Assembly: GCF_027622875.1 (NCBI RefSeq)
Contig: NZ_JAPZVP010000013.1
Location: 111,255 to 175,254 of the forward strand
Length of the DNA stretch: 64,000 bases
Source: Glycomyces luteolus
GTDB taxonomy: Bacteria; Actinomycetota; Actinomycetes; Mycobacteriales; Micromonosporaceae
Reading direction: 5' to 3'
Part shown: piece after piece, positions 17,776 to 26,301 of the stretch
Layout: each line of letters begins with the position of its first letter
Position numbering within the stretch: the stretch's first letter is position 1
Notes under the pieces: generated by a model
The model's database searches: none
What the model was told of the DNA's origin: nothing
Seen by the model: only the letters and a program-made list of their open reading frames with translations
Position numbers and translations under genes: made by a program

Positions 17776-17961
17776 ATTTCACTGGTTGTGGTGAAGGTGG
17801 GAATGGGCGGGTATCCCGGGGCGCCCGGTGCGGCGGCGGCCCGCCGCCCTCGGCCCCGCGACCCCGCCGCGAAACCACCCCTCCGAGTGGCCTAGGCGAC
17901 AGCTTCTGCGGCGCGGGACAAGTGGTCGAAACGGGGTTGTCCGGCTGTTTAGACTTGCGGC

Positions 17962-18828
17962 ATGAACGCAGCGGAGCCGATCAACGGCTCATCGGCACTC
18001 TCGCTCGAACCGGTCGCGGCACCGGGCCGCTCGCGCCCTGGCGCGGCCTTCTTCGACCTCGACAAGACGGTGATCGCCAAGGCCAGCAGCCTCGCCTTCT
18101 CCCGGCCGCTCTACCAGGGCGGGCTCCTCGCCCGCCGCGACGTCCTCAAAGTCGCCTACTCGCACCTCCTCTTCCGCCTCGGCGGCTCGGCCGACGAAGC
18201 GCAGATGGCGCGCACCCGCGACCAGATCGCGGCGCTCTCGCGCGGCTGGCCCGCCGAGGAGGTCCGGTCGATCGTCAACGAGACCCTCGAAGAGCTCATC
18301 GCCCCGTCCGTCTACGCCGAGGCGGCCGCCCTCATCGAAGCGCACCGCTCGGCGGGCAGAGCGGTCGTTCTCGTGAGCGCCTCCGGCGAGGAGATGGTCG
18401 CCCCCATCGGCCGGATGCTCGGCGCCACCGACGTCATCGCCTCCCGCATGAAGATCGGCGACGACGGCCGCTACACCGGGGAGATCGACTTCTACGCGGC
18501 CGGGCCCGCGAAGGCCGAGGCCGTCAGGGCGTTCGCCTCCGCGCGCGGCATCGACCTCGAGGCGTCCTTCGCCTACTCCGACTCGATCACCGACGAGCCG
18601 ATGCTCCGCACGGTCGGCTACCCGCGCGCGGTCAACCCCGACCGCGGTCTGCGCCGCCTCGCCCAGGAGGAGGGCTGGCCGCAGCTGACGTTCAGGCGCC
18701 CCGTGGCCCTGCGCCAGCCCCTGTCGGGGCCGAATCCGCTCAAGGCCGCGGCCGTCGGCGTAGGCGTTGCGGCTGTTGCGTATGTGGTCTGGCGAGTGTG
18801 GAGGGAACGCCGTCTCAGGACCGCTTGA
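17962..18828 (+). CDS. HAD-IB family hydrolase with C-terminal membrane anchor
   Basis: A 288-aa HAD phosphatase of the SerB-like IB group. Motif I is FFDLDKTVI near residue 29, motif II VVLVSASGEE, and motif III includes KAEAVRAFA with YSDSITDEPML. Residues about 262-281 (AAAVGVGVAAVAYVVWRVW) form a terminal TM helix with a basic tail, so the enzyme is probably attached to the inner face of the membrane. Relatives act on phosphoserine or lysophospholipid-type phosphates; the substrate is unknown. TAGACT (17950-17955) is six bases from the ATG. Confidence 0.88.
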   Translation: MNAAEPINGSSALSLEPVAAPGRSRPGAAFFDLDKTVIAKASSLAFSRPLYQGGLLARRDVLKVAYSHLLFRLGGSADEAQMARTRDQIAALSRGWPAEEVRSIVNETLEELIAPSVYAEAAALIEAHRSAGRAVVLVSASGEEMVAPIGRMLGATDVIASRMKIGDDGRYTGEIDFYAAGPAKAEAVRAFASARGIDLEASFAYSDSITDEPMLRTVGYPRAVNPDRGLRRLAQEEGWPQLTFRRPVALRQPLSGPNPLKAAAVGVGVAAVAYVVWRVWRERRLRTA

Positions 18829-18862
18829 GCAGCGCTTTCCGCAGATGGGTAGCCTCAGCGAG

Positions 18863-19882
18863 ATGGAACGCAAACAACCGGCCCGACTGGCCGATGTCGC
18901 CCGAGCCGCCGGCGTCTCGGTGGCCACCGCCTCTCGCGTGCTCAACGGCTCCCCCCACCGGGTGAGCGATCAGCTGAGCGAGCGGGTGCGCGAGGCGGCA
19001 CGCCGGTTGCGATACGCCCCCAACGTCGGCGCGCAGGTCCTCGCCCGCGCGACCTCCCAGACCGTGGCCCTGCTCCTGCACGACGTGACCGACCCGTACT
19101 TCGCGCAGCTCGCCGGCGGCGTCCTCGCCGAGGCCGCCCGGCGCAACGTGCGCGTGCTCATCGCCGACACCGGCATCGACCCCGATTCGGAAGTGCAGCA
19201 CCTGGATTCGCTGCGCGGCTACCGTCCGCGCGCGGTGATCGTCGCCGGTTCGCGGACCACCGACGAGGCCGCTGAGCAGCGCCTCTCCGAGCATCTTGCG
19301 GATCTGCTGGAACTGGGCGCCACTGTGGTCAGCGTAGGCCAGCCGGGCCTGCCCGGGCGGGTGGTGCGCCCGGCGAACCGCGAGGGCGCGGCCGCCCTGG
19401 CGCGGTTCCTCACCCAGCTGGGCCACCGCCGCTTCGCAGTGGTCGCCGGGCCCGAGCAGCTGCAGGTGGTGCGCGAGCGGCGCGAGGGCTTCCTCTCGGC
19501 GCTCCCCGAAGACGCCGAGGTGGCGCACGTGTCGGCCGAGTTCAGCCGCGACGGCGGCCACAAGGCCGGTCGGGCGCTCCTCGACGGTGCCGAGCTGCCG
19601 ACCGCCGTGTTCGTGACGAGCGACGTGCAGGCCACGGGCCTGTGCACGGCACTGCGCGAAGGCGGCGTGAGCATCCCCGAGCAGGTCTCGGTGGCCGGAT
19701 TCGACGACATCCCGATCGTGCGCGACCTCACCCCCTCGCTCACGACGGTGGCGCTCCCGCTGCACGACATGGGTGTGAAGGCCCTGGAAGCGGCCTTGGT
19801 CGAGGACGCCGACTATCCCGACGAGCTCATGGTCGACGCCGAGCTCATCGAGCGCTCCTCGACGGCCCGTCCGCGTTCCTGA
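18863..19882 (+). CDS. LacI-family transcriptional regulator
   Basis: A 339-aa LacI repressor. The N-terminal HTH ARLADVARAAGVSVATASRV and hinge RRLRYAPNVGAQVLARATSQ are standard, and the rest is a periplasmic-binding-protein-like sensor (LLLHDVTDPYFAQLAGGVL, VAGFDDIPIVRDLTPSLTTV). The ATG is set by TAGCCT (18850-18855) seven bases upstream; earlier in-frame starts overlap the HAD gene. No sugar genes are adjacent, so its target is unknown. Confidence 0.92.
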   Translation: MERKQPARLADVARAAGVSVATASRVLNGSPHRVSDQLSERVREAARRLRYAPNVGAQVLARATSQTVALLLHDVTDPYFAQLAGGVLAEAARRNVRVLIADTGIDPDSEVQHLDSLRGYRPRAVIVAGSRTTDEAAEQRLSEHLADLLELGATVVSVGQPGLPGRVVRPANREGAAALARFLTQLGHRRFAVVAGPEQLQVVRERREGFLSALPEDAEVAHVSAEFSRDGGHKAGRALLDGAELPTAVFVTSDVQATGLCTALREGGVSIPEQVSVAGFDDIPIVRDLTPSLTTVALPLHDMGVKALEAALVEDADYPDELMVDAELIERSSTARPRS

Positions 19883-19891
19883 GCCCCCGGA

Positions 19892-19932
19892 GCGAATGCG
19901 GGGTGGGGCCGATCGGCCCCGCCCTTCGCTTT
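19892..19932 (+). terminator. Terminator-like hairpin after LacI gene
   Basis: Long stem with the self-complementary core GGGGCCGATCGGCCCC, extended outward to GCGAA / TTCGC, followed by TTTG. Confidence 0.65.
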
Positions 19933-20411
19933 GCCCCCGGATGTGTGCTTTCTCAAGCCCATGTAACGGTCTTGAAACACAAGATGCCCGCATGAGCGGC
20001 GGCTTCGCGCTACGCTCGGAATCAAGATGTTCTATATATTGGGACGTCGATCCGAAATAATCAGGTGAACCCGATCTCAATCTCGAGACGGCAACCGCTT
20101 AAATATTGGTAGATTTAGATATAACTCCAGGTAGTGCGACATTAACTGAATAGCCGCCGCTGTGGCCTGCAAACTGATCTTGTGTCAACGGTAGATCCGC
20201 TGGCGAGGCAGGCGTAATCTCGGCGGTGGATCCGTTCAGGGACTTGGTGCAGCCCGAGCGGGATCCGTAGGAACCGAAACCCTTTGCGAGCCGGAAGCGT
20301 CGTCGTTACCGCCCGGCCACACCGCGAGGGCATATTCAGGGTTGGAACTGGATTAATGGCAGTGCGGCCGAATCCGGTACCGACTGGAACCAATCCGGAA
20401 GGAACACGATC
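19930..20411. other. Gene-less stretch with an AT-rich island
   Basis: No convincing coding sequence. Positions about 20025-20150 are much richer in A/T than anything nearby and contain runs such as TCTATATATTGGG and TTAAATATTGGT. The rest is ordinary GC-rich DNA leading to the ArsR gene. It may be a promoter or nucleoid-protein target, or the scar of a foreign insert. Confidence 0.5.
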
Positions 20412-20771
20412 ATGGTGCGAGTCACCGTCGAGGCCGAGACGCCCGTCTCGCCGGTCAGCGGCGAAACGCTTTCCAAATCCGACGCCGAACGAATCGCGGG
20501 TGTCCTCAAAGCACTCGCCGATCCGAACCGGCTCCAGCTCATCAGCCTCATCCAGGCCGCTCCCGAGCAAGAGGCCTGCGTGGCCGAGCTGACCGAGCCC
20601 CTCGGGCTCTCCCAGCCGACCGTCAGCCACCACCTGCGCATCCTGGCCGAGGCCGGGGTCGTCGAGCGCGACAAGCGCGGTGTGTGGGCGTACTTCCGCC
20701 TCGTCCCCGAGACGATGCGGATCGTCGCCGACCTGCTGACCCCGCCGAAGCGCCGCCCGCGGCGCCGCTGA
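20412..20771 (+). CDS. ArsR-family (SmtB-type) transcriptional regulator
   Basis: A 119-aa winged-helix repressor with VLKALADPNRLQLISLI, EACVAELTEPLGLSQPTVSH and HHLRILAEAGVVERDKRGVW. The single Cys in EACVAEL lies where metal-sensing ArsR/CmtR proteins often have their alpha-3 Cys, but no second conserved Cys is beside it, so metal sensing is uncertain. The ATG follows GGAAGGAA. No metal exporter is adjacent; the next gene has its own promoter. Confidence 0.9.
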   Translation: MVRVTVEAETPVSPVSGETLSKSDAERIAGVLKALADPNRLQLISLIQAAPEQEACVAELTEPLGLSQPTVSHHLRILAEAGVVERDKRGVWAYFRLVPETMRIVADLLTPPKRRPRRR

Positions 20772-20920
20772 AGGGGCACCGGGCCGTACGCGAGCACCCC
20801 GGCCGCAGGCCGGGATGCGGTGCGCGCCTGCGCTACTGGCGCGCGACAACCGACTGTCCGGAAGCGATAACTGAAAAACGCGATCTCGACTGCGTTTGCT
20901 TCACGTCATACACTCGTCAC

Positions 20921-21763
20921 ATGACCGGTGTGCATCGCAGACGAGGGCGCCTCTCGAAAGAGGGCCGCCGCCTCCTCGGCGGGCTCGCGCTGCTCGCCGT
21001 CTTCACCCCGGTCACCGCCTACACCCTCAACGCCGCCATCGCCCACGTCCAGTCCTGCGGGACGGAAGTGGAGCTCCACGTCGCCGCCGCCCCCGAGATG
21101 GCCGCGGCGCTCGAGGACTTCGTCGCCGCCGGCGGCGGGGCGCCCTCCCGCGGCTCGGACGTGTGCGCCGACATCACCGTCGAAGCCGTCAGCGGCAACG
21201 CCGTCGCCGAGACCGGCGCGGACGTGTGGGTCCCCGAGACCGCCCTCTGGCGCAACCTTCCCGACGCCGGCTTGGCGGAGCAGTGGGAGGTCCTCCAGGA
21301 GTCGACCGCCAGCGCCGCAGTCGGCCTGGCCCTGCCCGCGGGCGAGAGCACCGACCAGGTGCTCCCCGACGAGGCCGACGTCGCGCTCCAGGATCCGCGG
21401 CAGCACGCCCCGAGTCTGATGTGGATCATCATGTTCGGGGTCGACGAGCACACCGTCGAAGGCGGGGACGGCCCGGCCGTGATGTCCGCCCCGGAGGTCC
21501 TGGCCGCCGGGAACCCCGACCTGCAAGCTCCCGCGGGCGCGGCGCAGGTCGGGCAGTTCGAGTACCCGATGCTGGCTCGCGCCGACCTGGGCGAGGACGA
21601 GCGCGAGGCGGCGCAGAACCTGCTGCGCTCCTACAAGGGCGCGTCCTACGGTGAGGTGCTGGCCGAGCACGCGCTCGGCTCGGCGACGTCGCAGTCCGCG
21701 CCGACGTCGACGGAGGTCATCGCGGCGGCGCTCCAGAGCTGGGACGTCCGCGAGGACGCCTGA
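20921..21763 (+). CDS. Membrane-anchored solute-binding-like protein
   Basis: A 280-aa protein with a basic N-terminus and one TM or uncleaved signal segment (residues about 17-38, LLGGLALLAVFTPVTAYTL). An exported domain begins CGTEVELHVAAAPEMAAALEDF. This resembles the N-terminal binding-protein domain of actinobacterial substrate-binding/VWA fusion proteins, but here no VWA domain follows. The ATG lies six bases after TACACT (20909-20914). It is convergent with the next gene, leaving four bases between them. Ligand unknown. Confidence 0.6.
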   Translation: MTGVHRRRGRLSKEGRRLLGGLALLAVFTPVTAYTLNAAIAHVQSCGTEVELHVAAAPEMAAALEDFVAAGGGAPSRGSDVCADITVEAVSGNAVAETGADVWVPETALWRNLPDAGLAEQWEVLQESTASAAVGLALPAGESTDQVLPDEADVALQDPRQHAPSLMWIIMFGVDEHTVEGGDGPAVMSAPEVLAAGNPDLQAPAGAAQVGQFEYPMLARADLGEDEREAAQNLLRSYKGASYGEVLAEHALGSATSQSAPTSTEVIAAALQSWDVREDA

Positions 21764-21767
21764 GCCG

Positions 21768-22925
21768 TTATTCGGCGGCTTTCGCCAGGGCCTGGCTGAG
21801 CACGTCGTTGAAGACGTTCCAGCCTTCTTCTTCGCGCTCGGAGGCGATGTCGGCGGTGGCCCAGGCCTGGAAGGTGCCGTGGGCGTCGGTCACGAAGACG
21901 CTCAGCGAGCCGCGCCAGCGCCCGTAGACCTGGTTGCGCTCGGCGAAGGCGATGTCGCCGTCCATCTCCTCGAGCGGCTGGTAGGGGAGGGCTTCGCGCA
22001 TGATCTTGCGGGCGGCGCGGGGGCAGTCGCCGTCGCAGGGGAGCCAGCCGACGGTGATCTCGGATTCGCCGTCGTCGGCGGTGCAGACCGCGGTCGCGCC
22101 GTCTTCGGCGCAGTCGAATTCGCTGGGTACTTGGAAGGCGAAGGGCCAGTTGGCGGCCGCGAACGTCTCGGTGGCGGCGTCTTCGGGGAAGGCGCTGCCG
22201 CCGACGCGTTCGGCGGGGGCCTCCTCGTCCCATTGGGGCACTTCGTTGCCGGCGTCGCCTTCGGTGGGCTCGGCGGCGGGGGCCTGGGAGACGCCGTCGA
22301 CGGCGGCGGTGTCCTGCGGTTCGGCCGAGCCGCCGGTGTCGCCGCCGCCGGGGCTCGAGAGGACGGCCCAGACGCCGACGACGAGGGCGAGGATGACCAC
22401 GACGGAGCCGATCCCGATGAGGATCGGCTTCAGTTGCGAGGGTTTCTTGGGCGCGGCGATGATGACCACGGGCGGGGACATCGGCGGCGGGGAGGGCGGC
22501 CCGGAGACGCCCGCGGGCGAGGCGGGGGCGGCGGAGCGCTGGGCGGCGGCCATCTGGTGGGCGGCGCGCTGGGCCGCGGCGGCGGGTCCGACGGGGAGCG
22601 GGCCGGTGGCGGGGCCGAGGGCGAGGAGCCGGTCCATGATGCGGTCGGCGCCGCGGAGGCGGGCGTCGCGCAGGACGACGACGTAGGGCTGCTCGGCTTC
22701 GAGGTCGGCGACGAGGATCGGGGCGTCTTCGGGTCCGGCGGTGGCGTAGGCCCAGGCGACGGTGTCGGAGAGGAGGCCGCGGCGGGCGGGGTCCTTGGAG
22801 GAGGTGGTGCCGAGGGTGAGGATCTGCACGGGCCGGCCGTTCCCGTCGAGGCCTTCGCAGAGCTCGTAGGCGCCTTCGACGCGCGCGGTCGTGACATCGG
22901 TGTACGGCCCGACCGTGCGACTCAT
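21768..22925 (-). CDS. Uncharacterised single-pass membrane protein
   Basis: A 385-aa protein not recognised as a named family. It has a cytoplasmic N-domain of about 110 residues (GPYTDVTTARVEGAYELCEG), an Ala/Pro-rich linker, and one TM helix near residues 167-188 (LKPILIGIGSVVVILALVVG). An acidic extracellular part follows with four Cys, two in FDCAEDGATAVC and two in PCDGDC. The ATG follows GAGGGGG. A role at the cell surface is inferred from topology only. Confidence 0.7.
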   Translation of the reverse strand: MSRTVGPYTDVTTARVEGAYELCEGLDGNGRPVQILTLGTTSSKDPARRGLLSDTVAWAYATAGPEDAPILVADLEAEQPYVVVLRDARLRGADRIMDRLLALGPATGPLPVGPAAAAQRAAHQMAAAQRSAAPASPAGVSGPPSPPPMSPPVVIIAAPKKPSQLKPILIGIGSVVVILALVVGVWAVLSSPGGGDTGGSAEPQDTAAVDGVSQAPAAEPTEGDAGNEVPQWDEEAPAERVGGSAFPEDAATETFAAANWPFAFQVPSEFDCAEDGATAVCTADDGESEITVGWLPCDGDCPRAARKIMREALPYQPLEEMDGDIAFAERNQVYGRWRGSLSVFVTDAHGTFQAWATADIASEREEEGWNVFNDVLSQALAKAAE

Positions 22926-23141
22926 CGAAGCCCCCTCAAGCTGCGGATCCGCGTTGCGCTGATCTGGCCGTCACGGGATGTGCGAGCCGTAGGAAGCGCG
23001 GAATTATCACTAAGTATGGCCCGGCTCCGCACGCCTTGCGACACCTGGCCGAGGGCAGTCCGCCGAATGGCCGCGCGGGGCCGGCCGATCTCGGTCAGAC
23101 GACCGAGGCGGGCGTGAATGCGAGCCGGTTACGCTGGCGGC

Positions 23142-23891
23142 GTGACCAACTTCCTCAGCCAAGGCCTGGCACTGGCCACCGCGTCGACTGAGATCCCCGA
23201 GGCGGAAGGGCAGGGCGACCTGATCCAGTGGGTCCTCGGCCTCATCGAGAATCTCGGCGAGGTCGGTGTGGGCCTGGCCCTCGCGATCGAGTCGGTGTTC
23301 CCTCCGATCCCGTCCGAGCTGATCCTGCCGGTGGCCGGATACCTCGCCTACGACAACAAGATGAACTTCTGGCTGGCGATGTTCTTCGCCGCGCTCGGCT
23401 CGATGGCGGGCGCGTACATCCTCTACTACGTCGGCTACGCGTTCGGGCGCGAGCGGACGCGGTGGATCTTCGAGAAGTTCCCGCTGCTGGAGCTCAAGGA
23501 CTTCGAGCGCTCGGAGAAGGTGTTCGCCCGGTGGGGCGGCATTGCGGTGATGGCGGGGCGCTGCCTGCCGCTGGTGCGCAGCGCGATCTCGGTGCCGGCG
23601 GGGATCGAGAAGATGCCGTTCTGGAAGTTCACGGGCTACACCCTGGTCGGTTCGGTTATCTGGAACGGGATCTGGATCGGGCTGGGATTCTGGTTCGGTC
23701 CGACGATCAAGCCGGTGATCGAGGAGTACTCGGGGCTGCTGAGCAAGATCGTGGTCGCGGTCATCGGTCTGCTGTTCCTGTGGTTCATCGTCGCCCGCAC
23801 GATCAAGATCATCCGCAACAAGCGCGGCGGCGGTGACGAGAACGGGAACGCGGGCCACTCGGACACGATGATCCTGCGCCGCGTGCAGTAG
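23142..23891 (+). CDS. DedA-family membrane protein
   Basis: A 249-aa DedA/SNARE-associated (VTT) protein. Typical features are ESVFPPIPSELILPVAGYLA near residue 46, the GRERTRWIFEK region, and FARWGGIAVMAGRCLPLVRS with the conserved Arg residues of the re-entrant loop. DedA proteins are linked to undecaprenyl-phosphate or phospholipid flipping. GTG start is six bases after TACGCT (23130-23135). Confidence 0.93.
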   Translation: MTNFLSQGLALATASTEIPEAEGQGDLIQWVLGLIENLGEVGVGLALAIESVFPPIPSELILPVAGYLAYDNKMNFWLAMFFAALGSMAGAYILYYVGYAFGRERTRWIFEKFPLLELKDFERSEKVFARWGGIAVMAGRCLPLVRSAISVPAGIEKMPFWKFTGYTLVGSVIWNGIWIGLGFWFGPTIKPVIEEYSGLLSKIVVAVIGLLFLWFIVARTIKIIRNKRGGGDENGNAGHSDTMILRRVQ

Positions 23892-24361
23892 TCGCTTTTC
23901 ACCCTTTCAGGTTGCGGCCCTTCGCTCTTGGCGATGCTTGCGAGCCAAGCGTCTGCTCAGTCGAGTGGAGGGCCGTCTCGCGTGCCACGCGGACATATGA
24001 GTCATCCGCGCATCTCGGGGATGCAATGTCGCAATGTTTTCGAATTTCTTCGCGTCTGGGCGTAACCGCTCCGAGGCCTCTCCAGTTAGTCAGTGTGGCC
24101 GCGTCACAGCGGCCGGGCCGCAGTGTCACCGGCCCAATGGACAGCGAGCGCGGTCCTCGACCCGCCGGCGATCCAGCCGGCAAGGTCGCGGCTGAGGTCC
24201 GCATTCGGCAGGAGCGAACGTCCCCGCGGCGACCGCGCTGCCTCGAGCCGCTGGTCAATCACTGACAATTCAGCGATCTTGCACCGCCCGGCGGTCGATC
24301 CGCGCTGCTTTCCCAGCCGTCGACCAGTGTCCGTGCGGTACGGAGAAAGGCAACGAAGCAG
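23892..24361. other. Gene-less stretch between DedA and the secreted-protein gene
   Basis: 470 bases without a credible gene on either strand. It holds copy 2 of the dispersed hairpin motif (23927-23949) and, at its end, GAGAAAGG upstream of the next ATG. Nothing else stands out. Confidence 0.5.
23927..23949 (+). repeat. Dispersed hairpin motif, copy 2
   Basis: CTTGGC / GCCAAG stem around loop GATGCTTGCGA. Compared with copies 1 and 3 (CGGC / GCCG) the outer stem pair has changed on both sides, so pairing is kept. Confidence 0.55.
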
Positions 24362-24778
24362 ATGAAAATGCGCACTGTGCGTACGGCGGGCCTCGTCGGA
24401 GGACTCGCTACGGGGGCTCTGCTGCTCGCCGGAACGGCGGCCCAGGCCGCCGACACCGAGGTCCCGGAATCGACCGGCGACCTCGTGATGGCGACTCCGG
24501 AAGCCCTCGGGGGGCTCCCGGTCTCGCCCGACGCCGTGACCGGCCTGGCCGGTGGCGTCACGGACCAGGCCCCCGGCCTGAGCGCCGTGGACTCGATCCC
24601 CGGTGCGAACGCCCTGGTGCCGTCCGGTCCCGACGTGGAGGCCAAGGGCGACATCGTCACCGACAGGGCCGCCGACGAGGTCAAGGACCAGACCGACCAG
24701 GTGGCACCCGCGGGCAGCCAGGTCGACGACCTGCTCTCGGGCCTCGGCGGCGGCCTTCCGGTGCCGCTGCCCTTCTAA
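24362..24778 (+). CDS. Small secreted protein of unknown function
   Basis: A 138-aa protein with a clear Sec signal peptide (MKMRTVRTAGLVGGLATGAL, cleavage probably after AQA near residue 29). The mature part is acidic, rich in Gly, Val, Pro and Asp, with no Cys, and ends in GGGLPVPLPF. Together with the chaplin-like gene just downstream it probably belongs to the cell-surface set. A hairpin (24795-24821) follows it, so co-transcription is uncertain. Confidence 0.72.
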   Translation: MKMRTVRTAGLVGGLATGALLLAGTAAQAADTEVPESTGDLVMATPEALGGLPVSPDAVTGLAGGVTDQAPGLSAVDSIPGANALVPSGPDVEAKGDIVTDRAADEVKDQTDQVAPAGSQVDDLLSGLGGGLPVPLPF

Positions 24779-25129
24779 GGCTGCAACACCCCCGCGGCGC
24801 GCGCTTCCGCCAGGCGCGCCGTGGACCACGGTCGAGCAGTGGGGCCCGTCAGGGTCCGAACGCGAGCGGCAGCGCGAGTCCGCGGCGGTGCACAGCCGCG
24901 GCTCGCGAGCCGTCCGCGAGGCGTCTGGCAAGGCGCCGACCGGCCCGGACGGCCCCACCGACCGGGCAAGGAAAGAAAACCGCAAGGCACAACTCTCCCG
25001 GTTTCAAAGCACCTCGTCCGACCGCAGGACCCAGCCTGCCCGGACGCGAACAAGCTTTCGGAACCACGGAGCTTCACGGGGGATACGTGATGGAACAGCA
25101 AGAACCATTTCCCTGAAAGGTGAAACTTC
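24779..25129. other. Intergenic region with hairpin ahead of the chaplin-like gene
   Basis: 351 bases with no credible gene. A stem CGGCGCGC (24795-24802) / GCGCGCCG (24814-24821) without a T-run lies just after the preceding stop. GAAAGG at 25115-25120 is the ribosome-binding site of the next gene. Confidence 0.5.
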
Positions 25130-26104
25130 GTGAATAACTCATGGGCACGCAAGACCGCGCAGACCGGCCTGGTCGCGACGGGGGTCGTCCTCGTCGCCGG
25201 TGCCGGCACCGCCCAGGCCTACGGCCCTGACGTCACCACGCAGGACCAGGTCGGCGCGGTGTCGGGCAACCAGGTCGTCGCGCCGGTCCAAGCGCCCGTC
25301 AACATCTGCGGCGTTGCCGCGGCCGTCCACGGGACCGCCTCCGCCGGCTGCGAGGGCGGCGCTGACGCCGACTACGACGGCGCGGGCGACCTGACCACCC
25401 AGGACAACACCGGTCTCGGCAACGGCAACCAGACGTTCGCCCCGGTGCAGGCCCCCACCGACATCAGCGGCATCGCCTCTGCCGTCGGCGGCGCGGCCGA
25501 CAGCTGGTCCACCGGCGGCTCGCACGCCGACGTCGAGTCCGGCACCGCCGGGTCAAGCAGGGCCGAATCCGACACGCTCACCCAGAGCAACCACGGCGCG
25601 CTGTCCGGCAACCAGCTGCTCGCGCCGGTCCAGGCCCCGATCAACACCTGCGGCAACGCGATCGCCGTCGGCGGTTCGTCCACCGCCGGGTGCGAGGGGG
25701 GCGCCGACGCCGACTACTCGGGCGCGGGCGACCTGACCACCCAGGACAACGTGGGCCTCGGCAACGGCAACCAGGTGTTCGCCCCGATTCAGACTCCGGT
25801 CAACGTGTGCGGCAACTCCGTCGCGATCCTCGGCTCCGCCAGCGCCTCGTGCGACGGCGGCTCCGACGCCGAGGTCCCCGGCGGGCACGACCACCACGAC
25901 AGCCACAAGGAGCTCTCGACCACCGAGGCCTCCAACGTGGACGTCAACGAGGAAGGGCTCCCGGCCGTTCCCGGTCTCGACTCCGTGAGCGGCGCGACCG
26001 GCGGTCTGCCGCTCGTCGGCGGCCTCGTCGGCAACACCACCTCCGAAGGTGTTGCGGACTCGGTCGCGGGCGTCGGCGAGCTCGCGGGCGCGGGCGTTCT
26101 CTAA
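25130..26104 (+). CDS. Chaplin-like secreted protein with four chaplin repeats
   Basis: A 324-aa exported protein with a Sec signal peptide ending TAQA near residue 30. Four chaplin-type repeats follow, of the form GNQxxAPVQAPxNxCGxxxAxxGxxxxxC. Repeats 1, 3 and 4 have the two Cys; repeat 2 has Ser at both positions (DISGIASAVGG, SWSTGG). Chaplins assemble into amyloid-like hydrophobic films on aerial hyphae and spores. The tail is a His/Asp segment (GGHDHHDSHK) and a Gly-rich C-terminus with no LPxTG/LAxTG sortase signal, unlike long Streptomyces chaplins. The GTG start follows GAAAGG. Repeats 1-2 and 3-4 are near copies, so the gene probably grew by duplication of a two-repeat unit. Confidence 0.88.
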   Translation: MNNSWARKTAQTGLVATGVVLVAGAGTAQAYGPDVTTQDQVGAVSGNQVVAPVQAPVNICGVAAAVHGTASAGCEGGADADYDGAGDLTTQDNTGLGNGNQTFAPVQAPTDISGIASAVGGAADSWSTGGSHADVESGTAGSSRAESDTLTQSNHGALSGNQLLAPVQAPINTCGNAIAVGGSSTAGCEGGADADYSGAGDLTTQDNVGLGNGNQVFAPIQTPVNVCGNSVAILGSASASCDGGSDAEVPGGHDHHDSHKELSTTEASNVDVNEEGLPAVPGLDSVSGATGGLPLVGGLVGNTTSEGVADSVAGVGELAGAGVL

Positions 26105-26112
26105 CGCGCGAA

Positions 26113-26145
26113 CGGCCCGCGTCGTCGCAGCGCGGGCCGCTCTTT
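26113..26145 (+). terminator. Intrinsic terminator after chaplin-like gene
   Basis: Stem CGGCCCGCG (26113-26121) / CGCGGGCCG (26131-26139) followed by CTCTTT. Confidence 0.8.
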
Positions 26146-26164
26146 CCACATCAAGGGATACCTG

Positions 26165-26300
26165 AACGGGGGGGCCCGGCGCGGGGGGCGGCCGGGGCGG
26201 GGGGGGGGGGGGGGGGGGGGGGCGGGGGCGGCGCGGGGGGGCCCTCTACACCACCCACCCGGCACCCGCGCGGGGGGCCCCCCGCCCCCCGCCCCCCCGT
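26165..26300. repeat. Low-complexity poly-G/GC stretch
   Basis: Contains an uninterrupted run of 24 G (26199-26222), many shorter G runs, then C runs near 26275-26300. No gene. This does not look like normal genomic sequence and may be an assembly or base-calling artefact, or a hard-to-read structured region. Confidence 0.8.
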
Positions 26301-26301
26301 C

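Noticed and set aside
20284..20592. 102-aa ORF overlapping the ArsR start
   Set aside because: Ser/Pro/Arg-rich shadow frame of the ArsR gene.
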